Positions 1 through 7,116 of a stretch of DNA of 39,971 nt are shown here, in pieces (the first letter of the stretch is position 1; each line of letters starts with the position of its first letter). The position numbers were made by a program, and so were the translations under genes. This DNA comes from SOIA01 sp964346585 (GTDB lineage Bacteria > Acidobacteriota > Aminicenantia > Aminicenantales > Aminicenantaceae): positions 1 to 39,971 of the forward strand of contig CAYFVQ010000246.1 of assembly GCA_964346585.1 (NCBI GenBank), read 5' to 3'. Below the pieces are notes generated by a model, which was not told where the DNA came from, ran no database searches, and saw only the letters and a list, made by a program, of their open reading frames with translations.

Positions 1-1
1 A

Positions 2-1375
2 GTCGAGTCCGACACAGCCCTGTACCTTCCTTTTTTCCACCAGGCTGAAGGAGAGGTGGCTCAATCGATCCATAAATTAGCCTCACTTCCTTTTCAGACT
101 CCCGAATTTGATCTGGACAAGGCGATCTCCGAAGTCGAGGCGGAGCTCGGGCTGGAATTTTCTGCGACGCAGAAGATCGCCATCAAAGAGTGTTTCGGAA
201 AGAAATTCCTGATCATCACCGGAGGGCCCGGAACCGGAAAAACAACCATAATCAAAGCTGTTGTGGATATCTTCCATAGATGGAAAAAACAGGTCGTGCT
301 GGCCGCTCCCACCGGAAGAGCCGCCAAGAGATTATCCGAAGCCACAGAGAAGGAAGCGAAAACGATCCACCGAGCACTGGAATACAACCCGAAGATGGGA
401 GTCTTTAGGCGCTGTGAGAAATATCCTTTGACAGGAGATGCCTTGATTATCGATGAATTCTCAATGGTGGATCTGCCTCTCATGTTTCATCTGATAAAGG
501 CTGTTCCGAACTGGATGCGCCTGATCCTGGTCGGAGACAAGGACCAGCTGCCGTCGGTCGGCCCGGGCAATCTCCTTCGGGATATCATCGACTCGAAGAG
601 AGTGGAAGTTGTGATACTGGATGAGATATTCCGCCAGGCCAAAGACAGCCTGATCGTTCAAAACGCACATCGTGTGAATCATGGCCAGTCCATAATCAAA
701 CCAGACAAAGGCGACAGAGATGCGGATTTCTATTTTATTTCGCAGAATGATGAGCAGAAAGTTTTCGAGACCATCATGACTCTTTGCACTTCCCGGATAC
801 CGGAAAAGCTGAATCTCAAACCACTCTCTCCCGAGATCCAGGTCATAAGCCCTATGTACAGAGGACTTGTGGGTGTTGAGAACCTGAACAGGGAGCTTCA
901 GGAGAGGCTCAATCCCAGTCAAGAAGGCCTGAAATTCGGAAATCGGCTGATCAAGGTTCATGATAAAGTGATGCAGGTCAGGAACAATTATGATAAAGAG
1001 GTCTTCAACGGTGATATCGGCCTGGTTTCCCATGTGGACAGGCAAAGATACAGGGTGGAGGTGGATTTTTACGGACGGCCGGTATTCTATGAAAAGGAGG
1101 AGATGGATGACCTGACGCTGGCCTATGCGGTCTCAGTCCATAAATCGCAGGGCAGCGAATACCAGTCCGTAGTGATGCCGCTTCTGACCCAACATTATAT
1201 CATGCTCCAGAGGAATCTGTTCTATACGGCTCTCACCCGGGCGAAAGAGTTGAGTGTCATTGTCGGCTCTTATAAAGCTCTTTACATTGCCATCAAGAAT
1301 GACCAACCAGTCAAAAGAAACTGTCTGATCAAAGAAAAATTGATAAAGGCTTCTGAAAGTAAAAGCATCAGATAA
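2..1375 (+). CDS. recD2: RecD2-type ATP-dependent DNA helicase (5'-truncated by window edge)
   Basis: SF1B 5'-3' DNA helicase of the RecD2 family, acting in DNA repair without RecBC. The reading frame is open from nt 2, and the residues before the GTG at 56 (LYLPFFHQAEGEVA) match the conserved stretch ahead of the RecD2 helicase core. The gene therefore starts upstream of the window, and the GTG is not the start. Counting from nt 2, Walker A GGPGTGKT lies near residues 74-81 and Walker B is LIIDEFSMVD. Motif III is VGDKDQLPSVGPG. The C-terminal UvrD-like motifs AVSVHKSQGSE and NLFYTALTRAK are present. About 457 residues are visible; RecD2 proteins are usually above 700, so the N-terminal helix-hairpin-helix part is missing. 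Followed by a repeat-rich gap. Confidence 0.93.
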   Translation, partial: VESDTALYLPFFHQAEGEVAQSIHKLASLPFQTPEFDLDKAISEVEAELGLEFSATQKIAIKECFGKKFLIITGGPGTGKTTIIKAVVDIFHRWKKQVVLAAPTGRAAKRLSEATEKEAKTIHRALEYNPKMGVFRRCEKYPLTGDALIIDEFSMVDLPLMFHLIKAVPNWMRLILVGDKDQLPSVGPGNLLRDIIDSKRVEVVILDEIFRQAKDSLIVQNAHRVNHGQSIIKPDKGDRDADFYFISQNDEQKVFETIMTLCTSRIPEKLNLKPLSPEIQVISPMYRGLVGVENLNRELQERLNPSQEGLKFGNRLIKVHDKVMQVRNNYDKEVFNGDIGLVSHVDRQRYRVEVDFYGRPVFYEKEEMDDLTLAYAVSVHKSQGSEYQSVVMPLLTQHYIMLQRNLFYTALTRAKELSVIVGSYKALYIAIKNDQPVKRNCLIKEKLIKASESKSIR

Positions 1376-1438
1376 AGTTAGCTTTTTAAGATTTACCTTC
1401 CATAAACGACTGAAGTTCTACGAAATAATTGGGACAGG

Positions 1439-1467
1439 AAATAATTGGGGACAGTCCCCAATTATTT
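1439..1467. repeat. Perfect palindrome with GGGGAC-A-GTCCCC core
   Basis: Two perfectly complementary 14-base arms flank a single central A, giving a 29-bp palindrome with an AT-rich foot. A partial copy (aaataattgggacagg) directly precedes it at 1423-1438. The same GGGGACAG/CCCC core recurs near 1581, 18923 and 35406. This looks like a REP-type dispersed palindrome. It lies 63 bp after the recD2 stop and could also act as a transcript-end hairpin. Confidence 0.7.
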
Positions 1468-1503
1468 ATCAAAGCGAGTGATGCGCGGCAATCTCGCCTC
1501 CAT

Positions 1504-1732
1504 GTCGTTGCGAACTTAGTATCACAATCTCACTTTCATGTCATTGCGGGCGAAGCGCGGCAATCCCATATGAAAAAGTGAAAAAGAGGACAGGCCCCTT
1601 TTTTGCATTGAGAGGAGGAAGGAGATTCCTTCGCTTGCTCAGAACAGGCTTGGCAATCTCGCCTTCATGTCATTGCGATTGAAGCTCAGCAATCTCATCC
1701 TTGTGTCATTGCGAGCGAAGCGTGGCAATCTC
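1504..1732 (+). repeat. Cluster of GTCATTGCG(A)GCGAAGCG..GGCAATCTC repeats
   Basis: At least four units of about 28 bp have the form gtcattgcgagcgaagcgtggcaatctc, at 1504-1531 (degenerate), 1540-1567, 1669-1696 and 1705-1732 (best copy). A partial inverted-type unit lies at 1622-1645 and a further degraded unit near 1474-1496. Each unit has a short internal complementarity (attgc/gcaat), so it can fold. The same family appears at 15282-15449. These are dispersed non-coding repeats; no ORF runs through them. Confidence 0.75.
1581..1604. repeat. GGACAGGCCCC palindrome embedded in the repeat cluster
   Basis: An A-run, gaggacaggcccc and a T-run form a hairpin of the same type as 18923-18949 and 35406-35433. 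It sits between units of the GTCATTGCG family, so the two repeat families are interleaved here. The left arm has one change (gagg instead of gggg). Confidence 0.55.
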
Positions 1733-1742
1733 ATAAGAAGAA

Positions 1743-1771
1743 TTGAAATACAGCTATCTTTCCGCTATATT
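1743..1771 (+). promoter_or_regulatory. Sigma-70-type promoter of tRNA-Arg
   Basis: TTGAAA (1743-1748), a 17-bp spacer and TATATT (1766-1771) give a good sigma-70 match. Transcription would start near 1778, about 20 bp before the mature tRNA 5' end at 1799. Confidence 0.6.
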
Positions 1772-1798
1772 TGAATATACTCAATTCCGCACAAAAGT

Positions 1799-1876
1799 GC
1801 GCCTGTAGCTCAGTATGGATAGAGCGAGGGATTCCTAATCCCTAGGTCGCAGGTTCGAATCCTGCCAGGCGCACCA
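1799..1876 (+). tRNA. tRNA-Arg (anticodon CCT)
   Basis: Complete cloverleaf. The 7-bp acceptor stem pairs GCGCCTG (1799-1805) with CAGGCGC (1866-1872), followed by discriminator A and encoded CCA (1874-1876). The D arm contains AGCTCAGT..GGATAGAGC. The anticodon stem is AGGGA/TCCCT, with loop TTCCTAA giving anticodon CCT at 1834-1836. The T arm is GCAGG-TTCGAAT-CCTGC. It decodes AGG. The next gene is about 185 bp downstream. No integrase or duplicated 3' end was seen, so there is no sign that it serves as an attachment site. Confidence 0.96.
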
Positions 1877-2060
1877 TCTTTATTTCTCGCATATGTCATC
1901 AATGTATCAGAATTTGATCCCTCTTTTATCAGAAGCTTGAAGCCAGGACTTCTGGGGAGATGACTCTTCAAGCCAGCCAGCCGCTTTGATTTTTCAGAAT
2001 CCAGAGATTAAAGTATTATTATCAATAAATTGGTTACAAATAAAACTTTGGAGGTATAAA

Positions 2061-2261
2061 ATGCCCATCATTCACGTTAATGTTTGGGAAGGTTTCGGAC
2101 AGGAAAAAGCCAAAATCACAATACAAAATGTAACTAAAGTCTTTGTAGATTTAGGGATTCCTCCACAGGCTGTCGAAGTGATTGTACATGAAATCCAAAA
2201 ATCGCACTGGGGAATTGGCGGAGAACCAGCCTCAGAGAAGTTCAAAGATATATCTGCTTAA
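2061..2261 (+). CDS. 4-oxalocrotonate tautomerase-like small protein
   Basis: A 66-residue protein of the tautomerase superfamily; classical 4-OT subunits are about 62 residues and act as oligomers. After removal of Met1 the N-terminal proline (MPIIHVNVWEG) would be the catalytic general base. The body gives a beta-alpha-beta fold, ending VEVIVHEIQKSHWGIGG, typical of the family. The start at 2061 is chosen because the invariant Pro must follow Met and because ggaggt lies just upstream at 2050-2055. An in-frame extension to 1986 exists but would bury Pro1. The natural substrate cannot be told from sequence. It stands alone, and the next genes converge on it from the right. Confidence 0.88.
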   Translation: MPIIHVNVWEGFGQEKAKITIQNVTKVFVDLGIPPQAVEVIVHEIQKSHWGIGGEPASEKFKDISA

Positions 2262-2281
2262 CTGTTTATTTCTCCTTCGGC

Positions 2282-2716
2282 TTAAGCTCCATGCCAAGCA
2301 ATCAGAATGGCTATGATGCCAGTAATGAAATTTGCCAGAAACCATATTATTCTTGCAGAGTCAGGCATGAGTCGATGTCCTGCCTTTCTTTGGTTTTTTG
2401 ACCAAAACCAGAAGCTTAAGCTGTGATAGACAAATATTATTCCTGGAAACCATGCCAGTTTTATTCCCCATGTCGCCCCAAGAATAAGCCCTATCCCAGC
2501 GATCGTGTATATCCACCCGAGTAAGACATCGGCTACAGCGATAGCTTCTTCGTATACTCTATATTCAGGTATCAATCCCTTTTCTGCAACGCCAATTTTT
2601 GTGGCAAATTCCCAATTGATGAGATAAATTAATTGCCCAACCCAATGAAATAAAAATCCAACTATAAGGACAAGCACACCAGTTATTATGTTTGCATAGG
2701 GAAAAATTTGATTCAT
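2282..2716 (-). CDS. Four-helix integral membrane protein, unknown function
   Basis: 144 residues with about four hydrophobic segments: near residues 8-30, 62-85, 86-108 and 120-142. Two short basic or charged loops lie between them, including KNQRKAGHRLMPDSAR. No catalytic motif or recognisable family signature is visible. It is the last gene of a leftward operon behind 2750-3130 and 3132-3665, with a 33-bp gap and aaaggaggaaataagg upstream as ribosome binding site. Its job presumably relates to the neighbouring lipoprotein with a SnoaL-like fold, but this is only context. It may be a small channel or accessory membrane subunit. Confidence 0.75.
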   Translation of the reverse strand: MNQIFPYANIITGVLVLIVGFLFHWVGQLIYLINWEFATKIGVAEKGLIPEYRVYEEAIAVADVLLGWIYTIAGIGLILGATWGIKLAWFPGIIFVYHSLSFWFWSKNQRKAGHRLMPDSARIIWFLANFITGIIAILIAWHGA

Positions 2717-2749
2717 TTTCCTTATTTCCTCCTTTTATTAAAAATTGAA

Positions 2750-3130
2750 CTATTTCTCCTCTCTGGCATTGTAATAGCTGAAGCTCAAGAGAGCGACCAC
2801 TACTGGTATTATAATGAAGTTCGGAAAATATGTTCTAATCGAAATTGCTCCGATGTAAATAGAATATACTCCCGCTATTAGCAACATAATTATTACTAAT
2901 ATAGTGGGTAACAGAACCCATTTTCGTTCTAATGGTTTTCTATCTGCCCAAATCAACATGCATCCCCAAGAAAATGCCACAGCACTCATAAGCCCCATAG
3001 GGTAACAATAAGCTGACACTCCCATTCTCTCTGGAATTAGCACAACAACCGCAATTGCAAAATCAGCAATGGCGGCCACCCAATAACTAATACGTAGCCA
3101 AACGATTTTATTTTTCAATTTATTTCTCAT
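2750..3130 (-). CDS. Small polytopic membrane protein, unknown function
   Basis: 126 residues with four predicted transmembrane stretches: about residues 14-33 (YWVAAIADFAIAVVVLI), 42-61, 71-91 and 100-118. The N-terminus is basic (MRNKLKNK), suggesting N-in topology. No known motif was recognised. It begins one base after the stop of the upstream lipoprotein gene, so the two are almost certainly co-transcribed and perhaps translationally coupled. Together with 2282-2716 it forms a membrane pair of similar size and helix count that are not obviously homologous. Confidence 0.75.
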   Translation of the reverse strand: MRNKLKNKIVWLRISYWVAAIADFAIAVVVLIPERMGVSAYCYPMGLMSAVAFSWGCMLIWADRKPLERKWVLLPTILVIIMLLIAGVYSIYIGAISIRTYFPNFIIIPVVVALLSFSYYNAREEK

Positions 3131-3131
3131 C

Positions 3132-3665
3132 TTACTTTGGCCTAAGCTCCATTCCGAGTTGCATCATCAGTCCCAGACTGTCTATTTCTTCCCTCGTCTC
3201 AACTATTTTCCCTTCTTTAATATGGTATATATCAATAACACCAAATTCAATCTTATTCCCTGTAGCAGGGATACCATAATATTCTCCTTCATGAGTGCCT
3301 GTGCCAGTGTACCTGGCTATAACTTTATCTCCCTTTGCAATTAGTTCATGGGTCTTAACATTATAGTCATCAGGAAAGCCCTGAAATTCCATCTTAAAAG
3401 CTTCAATTATTCCGTCTAGGGACATTGGTTCAGGACTAATGGACGCACAGTAGTATACAAATTCGGGTGCACACAGTTCCTTGAAAATCTCAACATTCCC
3501 TTTGTTTACTTCCTCCCACAAACCTTTAACAATCTCCTTATTCTTCTCCTCAACCGCTGCCTGGGCTTTGAACTCTTCAAGATCTGCCATCGTTACTTTG
3601 TCCTGGCAGCCAACCAAAAAGCATAAAATAAGAGACAGGGGTAGGATCATGCATAGTTTTTTCAT
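3132..3665 (-). CDS. Lipoprotein with SnoaL-like / ester-cyclase (NTF2-like) domain
   Basis: 177 residues. The signal peptide ends in a lipobox (LVGC, Cys at about residue 20), so the mature protein should be lipid-anchored. Residues about 38-165 resemble SnoaL-like ester-cyclase/NTF2-fold proteins: the helix IVKGLWEEVNKGN, then LCAPEFVYY, then YTGTGTHEGEYYGIPATGNKIEF and IDIYHIKEGKIVE. These folds bind small hydrophobic ligands, and some are cyclases or isomerases; no specific chemistry can be assigned. The start is supported by aaggaggga upstream. It is the first gene of a three-gene leftward operon. Its likely promoter is the left arm of the inverted element at 3766-3930. Confidence 0.85.
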   Translation of the reverse strand: MKKLCMILPLSLILCFLVGCQDKVTMADLEEFKAQAAVEEKNKEIVKGLWEEVNKGNVEIFKELCAPEFVYYCASISPEPMSLDGIIEAFKMEFQGFPDDYNVKTHELIAKGDKVIARYTGTGTHEGEYYGIPATGNKIEFGVIDIYHIKEGKIVETREEIDSLGLMMQLGMELRPK

Positions 3666-3769
3666 GTTCCCTCCTTTTTTGATTTGGGGACAAAAACACT
3701 CTCTTTTGATTTAGGCAGAAATTCTCCTCTTGTTTTTGGATTCATTTTATCCCTAAGCAATTGGTCTGA

Positions 3770-3798
3770 CTTATAGCATTGAGAGAATTTGATGTCAA
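3770..3798 (-). promoter_or_regulatory. Leftward promoter in left arm of inverted element
   Basis: On the minus strand: TTGACA (3793-3798), a 17-bp spacer and TATAAG (3770-3775). A transcript would start near 3763 and carry a leader of roughly 97 nt before the lipoprotein start at 3665. Confidence 0.6.
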
Positions 3799-3897
3799 AT
3801 GGGAAGATAGAAGACCTCTCCCTTTGTCTCCAAAGGCAAGTTTAATCAAAGAGTGTGATGCATTTGTGATGTGCGGATTGACCCGCTCTCTTCTCAT

Positions 3898-3926
3898 TTG
3901 ACATCAAATCTCTCCAGTGCTATAAG
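3898..3926 (+). promoter_or_regulatory. Rightward promoter in right arm of inverted element
   Basis: TTGACA (3898-3903), a 17-bp spacer and TATAAG (3921-3926). The start site would be near 3933, giving a leader of about 20 nt that contains the caagggg ribosome binding site before the ATG at 3953. It mirrors the leftward promoter at 3770-3798. Confidence 0.65.
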
Positions 3927-3952
3927 TCAGCTAATCACAACAAGGGGATAAA

Positions 3953-5167
3953 ATGAGAAACAAAGCCTACTTTGTTTCATTCGTCGTATCTCTTTCAGTC
4001 TTCATAATGCTTGTTTCCTGTGCGAAGAAAAAGGCTGAGTGGGAAGGGACAATAGAGGAAGAAAATGGAGTCAAAATCATCAAGAATCCGAGTGAGCCTT
4101 TATATGGAGAGATTGATTTACAATTGGAAAAAGACATCAGTGTAGGTCATGAAGGTGACGAACAATACATGTTTTACAGAGCTCGTCATATCGAAGTGGA
4201 TACGGAAGGGAACATCTTTGTTGTCGATGGAGGCAACCAAAGAATCCAGAAATTCGGACAGGACGGAAAATACAAACAGACCATCGGCCGTAAAGGTCAA
4301 GGCCCGGGAGAATTTCAAAGGCCTTATCGTATCTTTCTGGATTCAGAGGACAATATTTTCGTCCATGATAGAGTGAAAATACATGTATTCTCAAAAAACG
4401 GCCAATTCAGCCATGCGATTCCTCGTCATGGCAGTTTATTTGGTCGGACAAAGAAAGGCTATTTCGTTGGATGGGCTACTCCGGAAACCGCTGAAGGGAA
4501 GGTTAACTCAGATATTGCGCTGTTCGATGAAAAGGGAGAGAAAGTGAAAACCATCGTCAGCTACCTCCAAAAAATTATTGACGGCGGAGGAAAGCGCCCC
4601 TTAATCGGCCCTTATGATCACCGGTTAAGATATAATATGATTAATGAAAACCTGGCTATTTATGGCCATTCTTCCGAATACAAACTTTATCTCATCGATG
4701 CTTCCGGAAAACTCGTGCGTATCATTGAAAGGAGCGACAAATCCCACTCCCTCACCAGAGCAGAAGATGAAAAACTCAAGGATGACCTACTGGAAGGGAT
4801 GAACCTTCTCAATTCAAGATATGGAAGGAGGAAACTCGCTAAAGGGGACATATCCTACATTTTTCCCTCTTACGTCGCTTTTTTCTACCGAATATGCGGT
4901 GATGATAAGGGTCGGATTTATGTTGAGCGGTTTACTTCTCCTCTGGAGGAAGGAGGTTTCACCTGTGACTTGTTCGATAACGAGGGATTCTATCTTTATA
5001 GAATAAAAACTCCGCTTTTTCCTGCTATCATTCGGGATGGATTTTTCTATATTATTGAACAGAATCCTGAAACGGGAATCGAGATAATCAATAGATACAG
5101 AATTACAAACTGGAAACAGATAAAAGAAAAAGCCGATTTAAAAACAATACAAATGAGTGGAACCTAA
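3953..5167 (+). CDS. Six-bladed beta-propeller (NHL-like) lipoprotein, copy 1
   Basis: 404 residues. Signal peptide with lipobox LVSC (Cys near residue 23), then AKKKAEWEGT. The mature part opens with the family signature VKIIKNPSEPLYGE and continues as NHL/6-bladed beta-propeller repeats: ARHIEVDTEGNIFVVDGGNQRIQKFGQ, then IGRKGQGPGEFQRPY, then FLDSEDNIFVHDR. Later blades are FDEKGEKVK, LIDASGKLVRII, GDDKGRIYVERF and FDNEGFYLYRI. Such proteins are surface or periplasmic ligand-binding propellers and carry no catalytic motif. Followed 74 bp later by a close paralogue, and a third copy is at 14019. Driven by the promoter in the right arm of the 3766-3930 element. Confidence 0.88.
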   Translation: MRNKAYFVSFVVSLSVFIMLVSCAKKKAEWEGTIEEENGVKIIKNPSEPLYGEIDLQLEKDISVGHEGDEQYMFYRARHIEVDTEGNIFVVDGGNQRIQKFGQDGKYKQTIGRKGQGPGEFQRPYRIFLDSEDNIFVHDRVKIHVFSKNGQFSHAIPRHGSLFGRTKKGYFVGWATPETAEGKVNSDIALFDEKGEKVKTIVSYLQKIIDGGGKRPLIGPYDHRLRYNMINENLAIYGHSSEYKLYLIDASGKLVRIIERSDKSHSLTRAEDEKLKDDLLEGMNLLNSRYGRRKLAKGDISYIFPSYVAFFYRICGDDKGRIYVERFTSPLEEGGFTCDLFDNEGFYLYRIKTPLFPAIIRDGFFYIIEQNPETGIEIINRYRITNWKQIKEKADLKTIQMSGT

Positions 5168-5241
5168 ATCCCCTTAAGTCCTGACTTCCATGGATTGAAA
5201 AAGCAAGCTGAACGATTTAGAGTTTTTGTCGAGGGATAAAA

Positions 5242-6441
5242 ATGAGAAATAACACGAAAGTTATTTCATTTGTTATATTTATCGCAACTCTTATAATGCT
5301 CATTTCATATGGGGGACAAAAAGCCGAATGGAAGGGAACAATAGTGAAAGAAGATGGAGTAGAAGTCATCAAAAACCCGAACGAACCGCTTTATGGCGAA
5401 ATAACTTTTGTTTTAGAAGAGGATCTGGTTATCGGAAATGAGACAGATGAGAATTATATGTTTTATAGAGATGTAAGGATTGCTGTTGATTCGCCTGGGA
5501 ATATTTTTGCTTTAGATAGCAGGAATCGCAGGATTCAAAAATATGATAAAAATGGCAACTATCTCCAGACAATTGGAAGAAGAGGACAAGGTCCAGGGGA
5601 GTTCCTAAGACCGGATTCCGTGTGTTTAGATTCTGAAGAAAACATATATGTTCAGGATACGAGAAAGATAACAGTATTTAATAAAAACGGAACGTTCAAA
5701 AGAACAATTCCAAAATCTGACTTCCTTAGCTCATGGGGTGTAACCAAGGAGGGAAATTTTCTTGCTCGAACCAGTTGGTGGGATCCGGAGAGTAATCATG
5801 CCAATGGTACCAACGAAATGATCCTTCTTGATTCTGAGGGGAAGAAAATTAAGACAATTGTTAGATATCCTTTCGAAAATCCTCCTCCCATCAAAGGAAA
5901 AATGCATATTTCTAATCTTTTTGAGGGACATTTGTATTCCTGTAAGATGAGCGAACAATTCTGGATTTATGGAGATCCATCGGAGTATAAGCTTTTTCTA
6001 ATCGATTCATCAGGGCTCCTAGTTCGTGTTATACAAAAAGATGAGCCAGGTGAGTCTTTCACTAGAAAAGAAAAAGACAAGGTTGTAGACTTTTGGTATG
6101 AAAGATTGAACAATTTTGGGAGGCGGCGCGGAGAAAAATATCCCAAAGGGGATATAAGAAGATATATAAAATTCCCGAAGCATAAGCCTTATTTTAGTTG
6201 GATATTCAGTGATGATAAAGAACGAATTTATGTGGGACGATTTAAATCCCCTTTAGATGAAAACGAAATAACAGACTATGATGTATTCAATAGAGATGGT
6301 TATTATCTGTACAAACTCAAACAATCAGTCCCTCATCAATTCGAAGGAACAATTAAAAAAGGGTGCCTGTATAGGGTTGAGCGAGACGAAGAGACGGATT
6401 ATCTTAGGATTAAAAGACTCAAAATAAAAAACTGGGATTAA
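5242..6441 (+). CDS. Six-bladed beta-propeller protein, copy 2, lipobox cysteine lost
   Basis: 399 residues, paralogous to the preceding gene along its whole length: VEVIKNPNEPLYGE, NIFALDSRNRRIQKYDKNGNYLQT, GRRGQGPGEFLRP, LDSEENIYVQD. The hydrophobic leader ends LISYGGQKAEW where copy 1 has LVSCAKKKAEW, so the lipidated Cys is replaced by Tyr (codon tat). The protein may stay anchored by its uncleaved leader, or may be mislocalised. The frame is intact and blades are conserved, so it is not an obvious pseudogene. It follows copy 1 by 74 bp with no terminator visible between, so co-transcription is likely. Its ribosome binding site is gaggga. Confidence 0.86.
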   Translation: MRNNTKVISFVIFIATLIMLISYGGQKAEWKGTIVKEDGVEVIKNPNEPLYGEITFVLEEDLVIGNETDENYMFYRDVRIAVDSPGNIFALDSRNRRIQKYDKNGNYLQTIGRRGQGPGEFLRPDSVCLDSEENIYVQDTRKITVFNKNGTFKRTIPKSDFLSSWGVTKEGNFLARTSWWDPESNHANGTNEMILLDSEGKKIKTIVRYPFENPPPIKGKMHISNLFEGHLYSCKMSEQFWIYGDPSEYKLFLIDSSGLLVRVIQKDEPGESFTRKEKDKVVDFWYERLNNFGRRRGEKYPKGDIRRYIKFPKHKPYFSWIFSDDKERIYVGRFKSPLDENEITDYDVFNRDGYYLYKLKQSVPHQFEGTIKKGCLYRVERDEETDYLRIKRLKIKNWD

Positions 6442-6522
6442 TTTAGAGCTGGAATTTAAATATCTCGAAGCCACATGCAGAAGCCATGGCTTTCGGGGAT
6501 TTGGCTTTCGATTAGCTCAAAT

Positions 6523-7092
6523 CTATTTATAGTCACGAATACGCGCTTTCTTGCGCAGTTTATCCAGAGCCATATGGATTTCCAAGTCAGTCATTCCTTC
6601 AATTTGGATTGTCTCATCTGTCCCTGCAACCGCACCAATTATTGCTCCAGTTAATGCTCCAGGAAGTCCAAACAATATGATCCCATCAATCAAACTCGTT
6701 GGAGGGCCCTGACCTAGTTTCGAACTCACATCTCTCACTATCCAATAAAAACTACCTACAGTTCCCCCAATTAATAATCCATAAAGAGCACCCTTCCCAG
6801 CCTTGGATTTATTCACAATTGTAATAATTCTAATGTTTGCTATATCAACAGACACATCTTTTCCTTTGTTATCCAAGAGAAGAAGCGACTTCGGTTTAAC
6901 TGTGATGAGTTCACCTATTATCTGTTGACCATCTATTTTAATGACTATCAGCTCGGCTCCTTGACGTCCTCTCTTTTTTGTTTTTTTTGTAGATATTCCT
7001 ATTGGTACTGTTAAAATATCGATAACTGTACAATTTACTGTGAAAAAAAAGAATATAAGAAGCAATGCTGTGAATTTTTTGCCTCTTTTCAT
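6523..7092 (-). CDS. Lipoprotein with glycine-zipper-like C-terminal half, unknown
   Basis: 189 residues. Leader LLLIFFFFTVNC gives a plausible lipobox-like Cys near residue 21. A basic stretch STKKTKKRGRQG follows, then a beta-rich segment (IVIKIDGQQIIGELITVKPKSLLLLD). After it comes a Gly-rich hydrophobic region (ALYGLLIGGTVGSF and LFGLPGALTGAIIGAVAGT) that could pack as glycine zippers in a membrane. The C-terminus is basic and helical. I do not recognise a named family. It is downstream of 7117-8034 with a 24-bp gap on the same strand, so the two probably form an operon from the promoter at 8064-8092. Confidence 0.75.
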   Translation of the reverse strand: MKRGKKFTALLLIFFFFTVNCTVIDILTVPIGISTKKTKKRGRQGAELIVIKIDGQQIIGELITVKPKSLLLLDNKGKDVSVDIANIRIITIVNKSKAGKGALYGLLIGGTVGSFYWIVRDVSSKLGQGPPTSLIDGIILFGLPGALTGAIIGAVAGTDETIQIEGMTDLEIHMALDKLRKKARIRDYK

Positions 7093-7116
7093 CTTAAACT
7101 TCCTCTGACCTTCTGT

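Larger units (their letters stand above)
3766..3930. repeat. 165-bp inverted-repeat element carrying two outward promoters (MITE-like)
   Basis: The left arm 3766-3804 and right arm 3892-3930 are inverted copies, identical at 32 of 39 positions without gaps. The seven mismatches fall at one early position, in a five-base run and at one near it. The interior of about 87 bp is unique and has no ORF. Each arm contains TTGACA, 17 bp and TATAAG reading outward. The element fills the divergent intergenic region between the SnoaL-like lipoprotein operon and the propeller lipoprotein operon. It could be a miniature inverted-repeat transposable element or an inverted promoter duplication. No clear target-site duplication was seen. 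Confidence 0.75.

Noticed and set aside
56..58. GTG at 56 as the start of the helicase gene
   Set aside because: The frame is open to the window edge and the upstream residues match the conserved RecD2 core, so it is an internal Val codon.
1504..1732. Tandem repeats as a CRISPR array
   Set aside because: Units are variable, unevenly spaced, partly inverted and without unique spacers of constant length; no cas genes are present.
1799..1876. tRNA-Arg as a mobile-element attachment site
   Set aside because: No integrase and no second copy of the tRNA 3' end was seen in the window.
1986..2060. Longer N-terminus of the tautomerase
   Set aside because: It would bury the catalytic Pro1, and a good ribosome binding site precedes the ATG at 2061.
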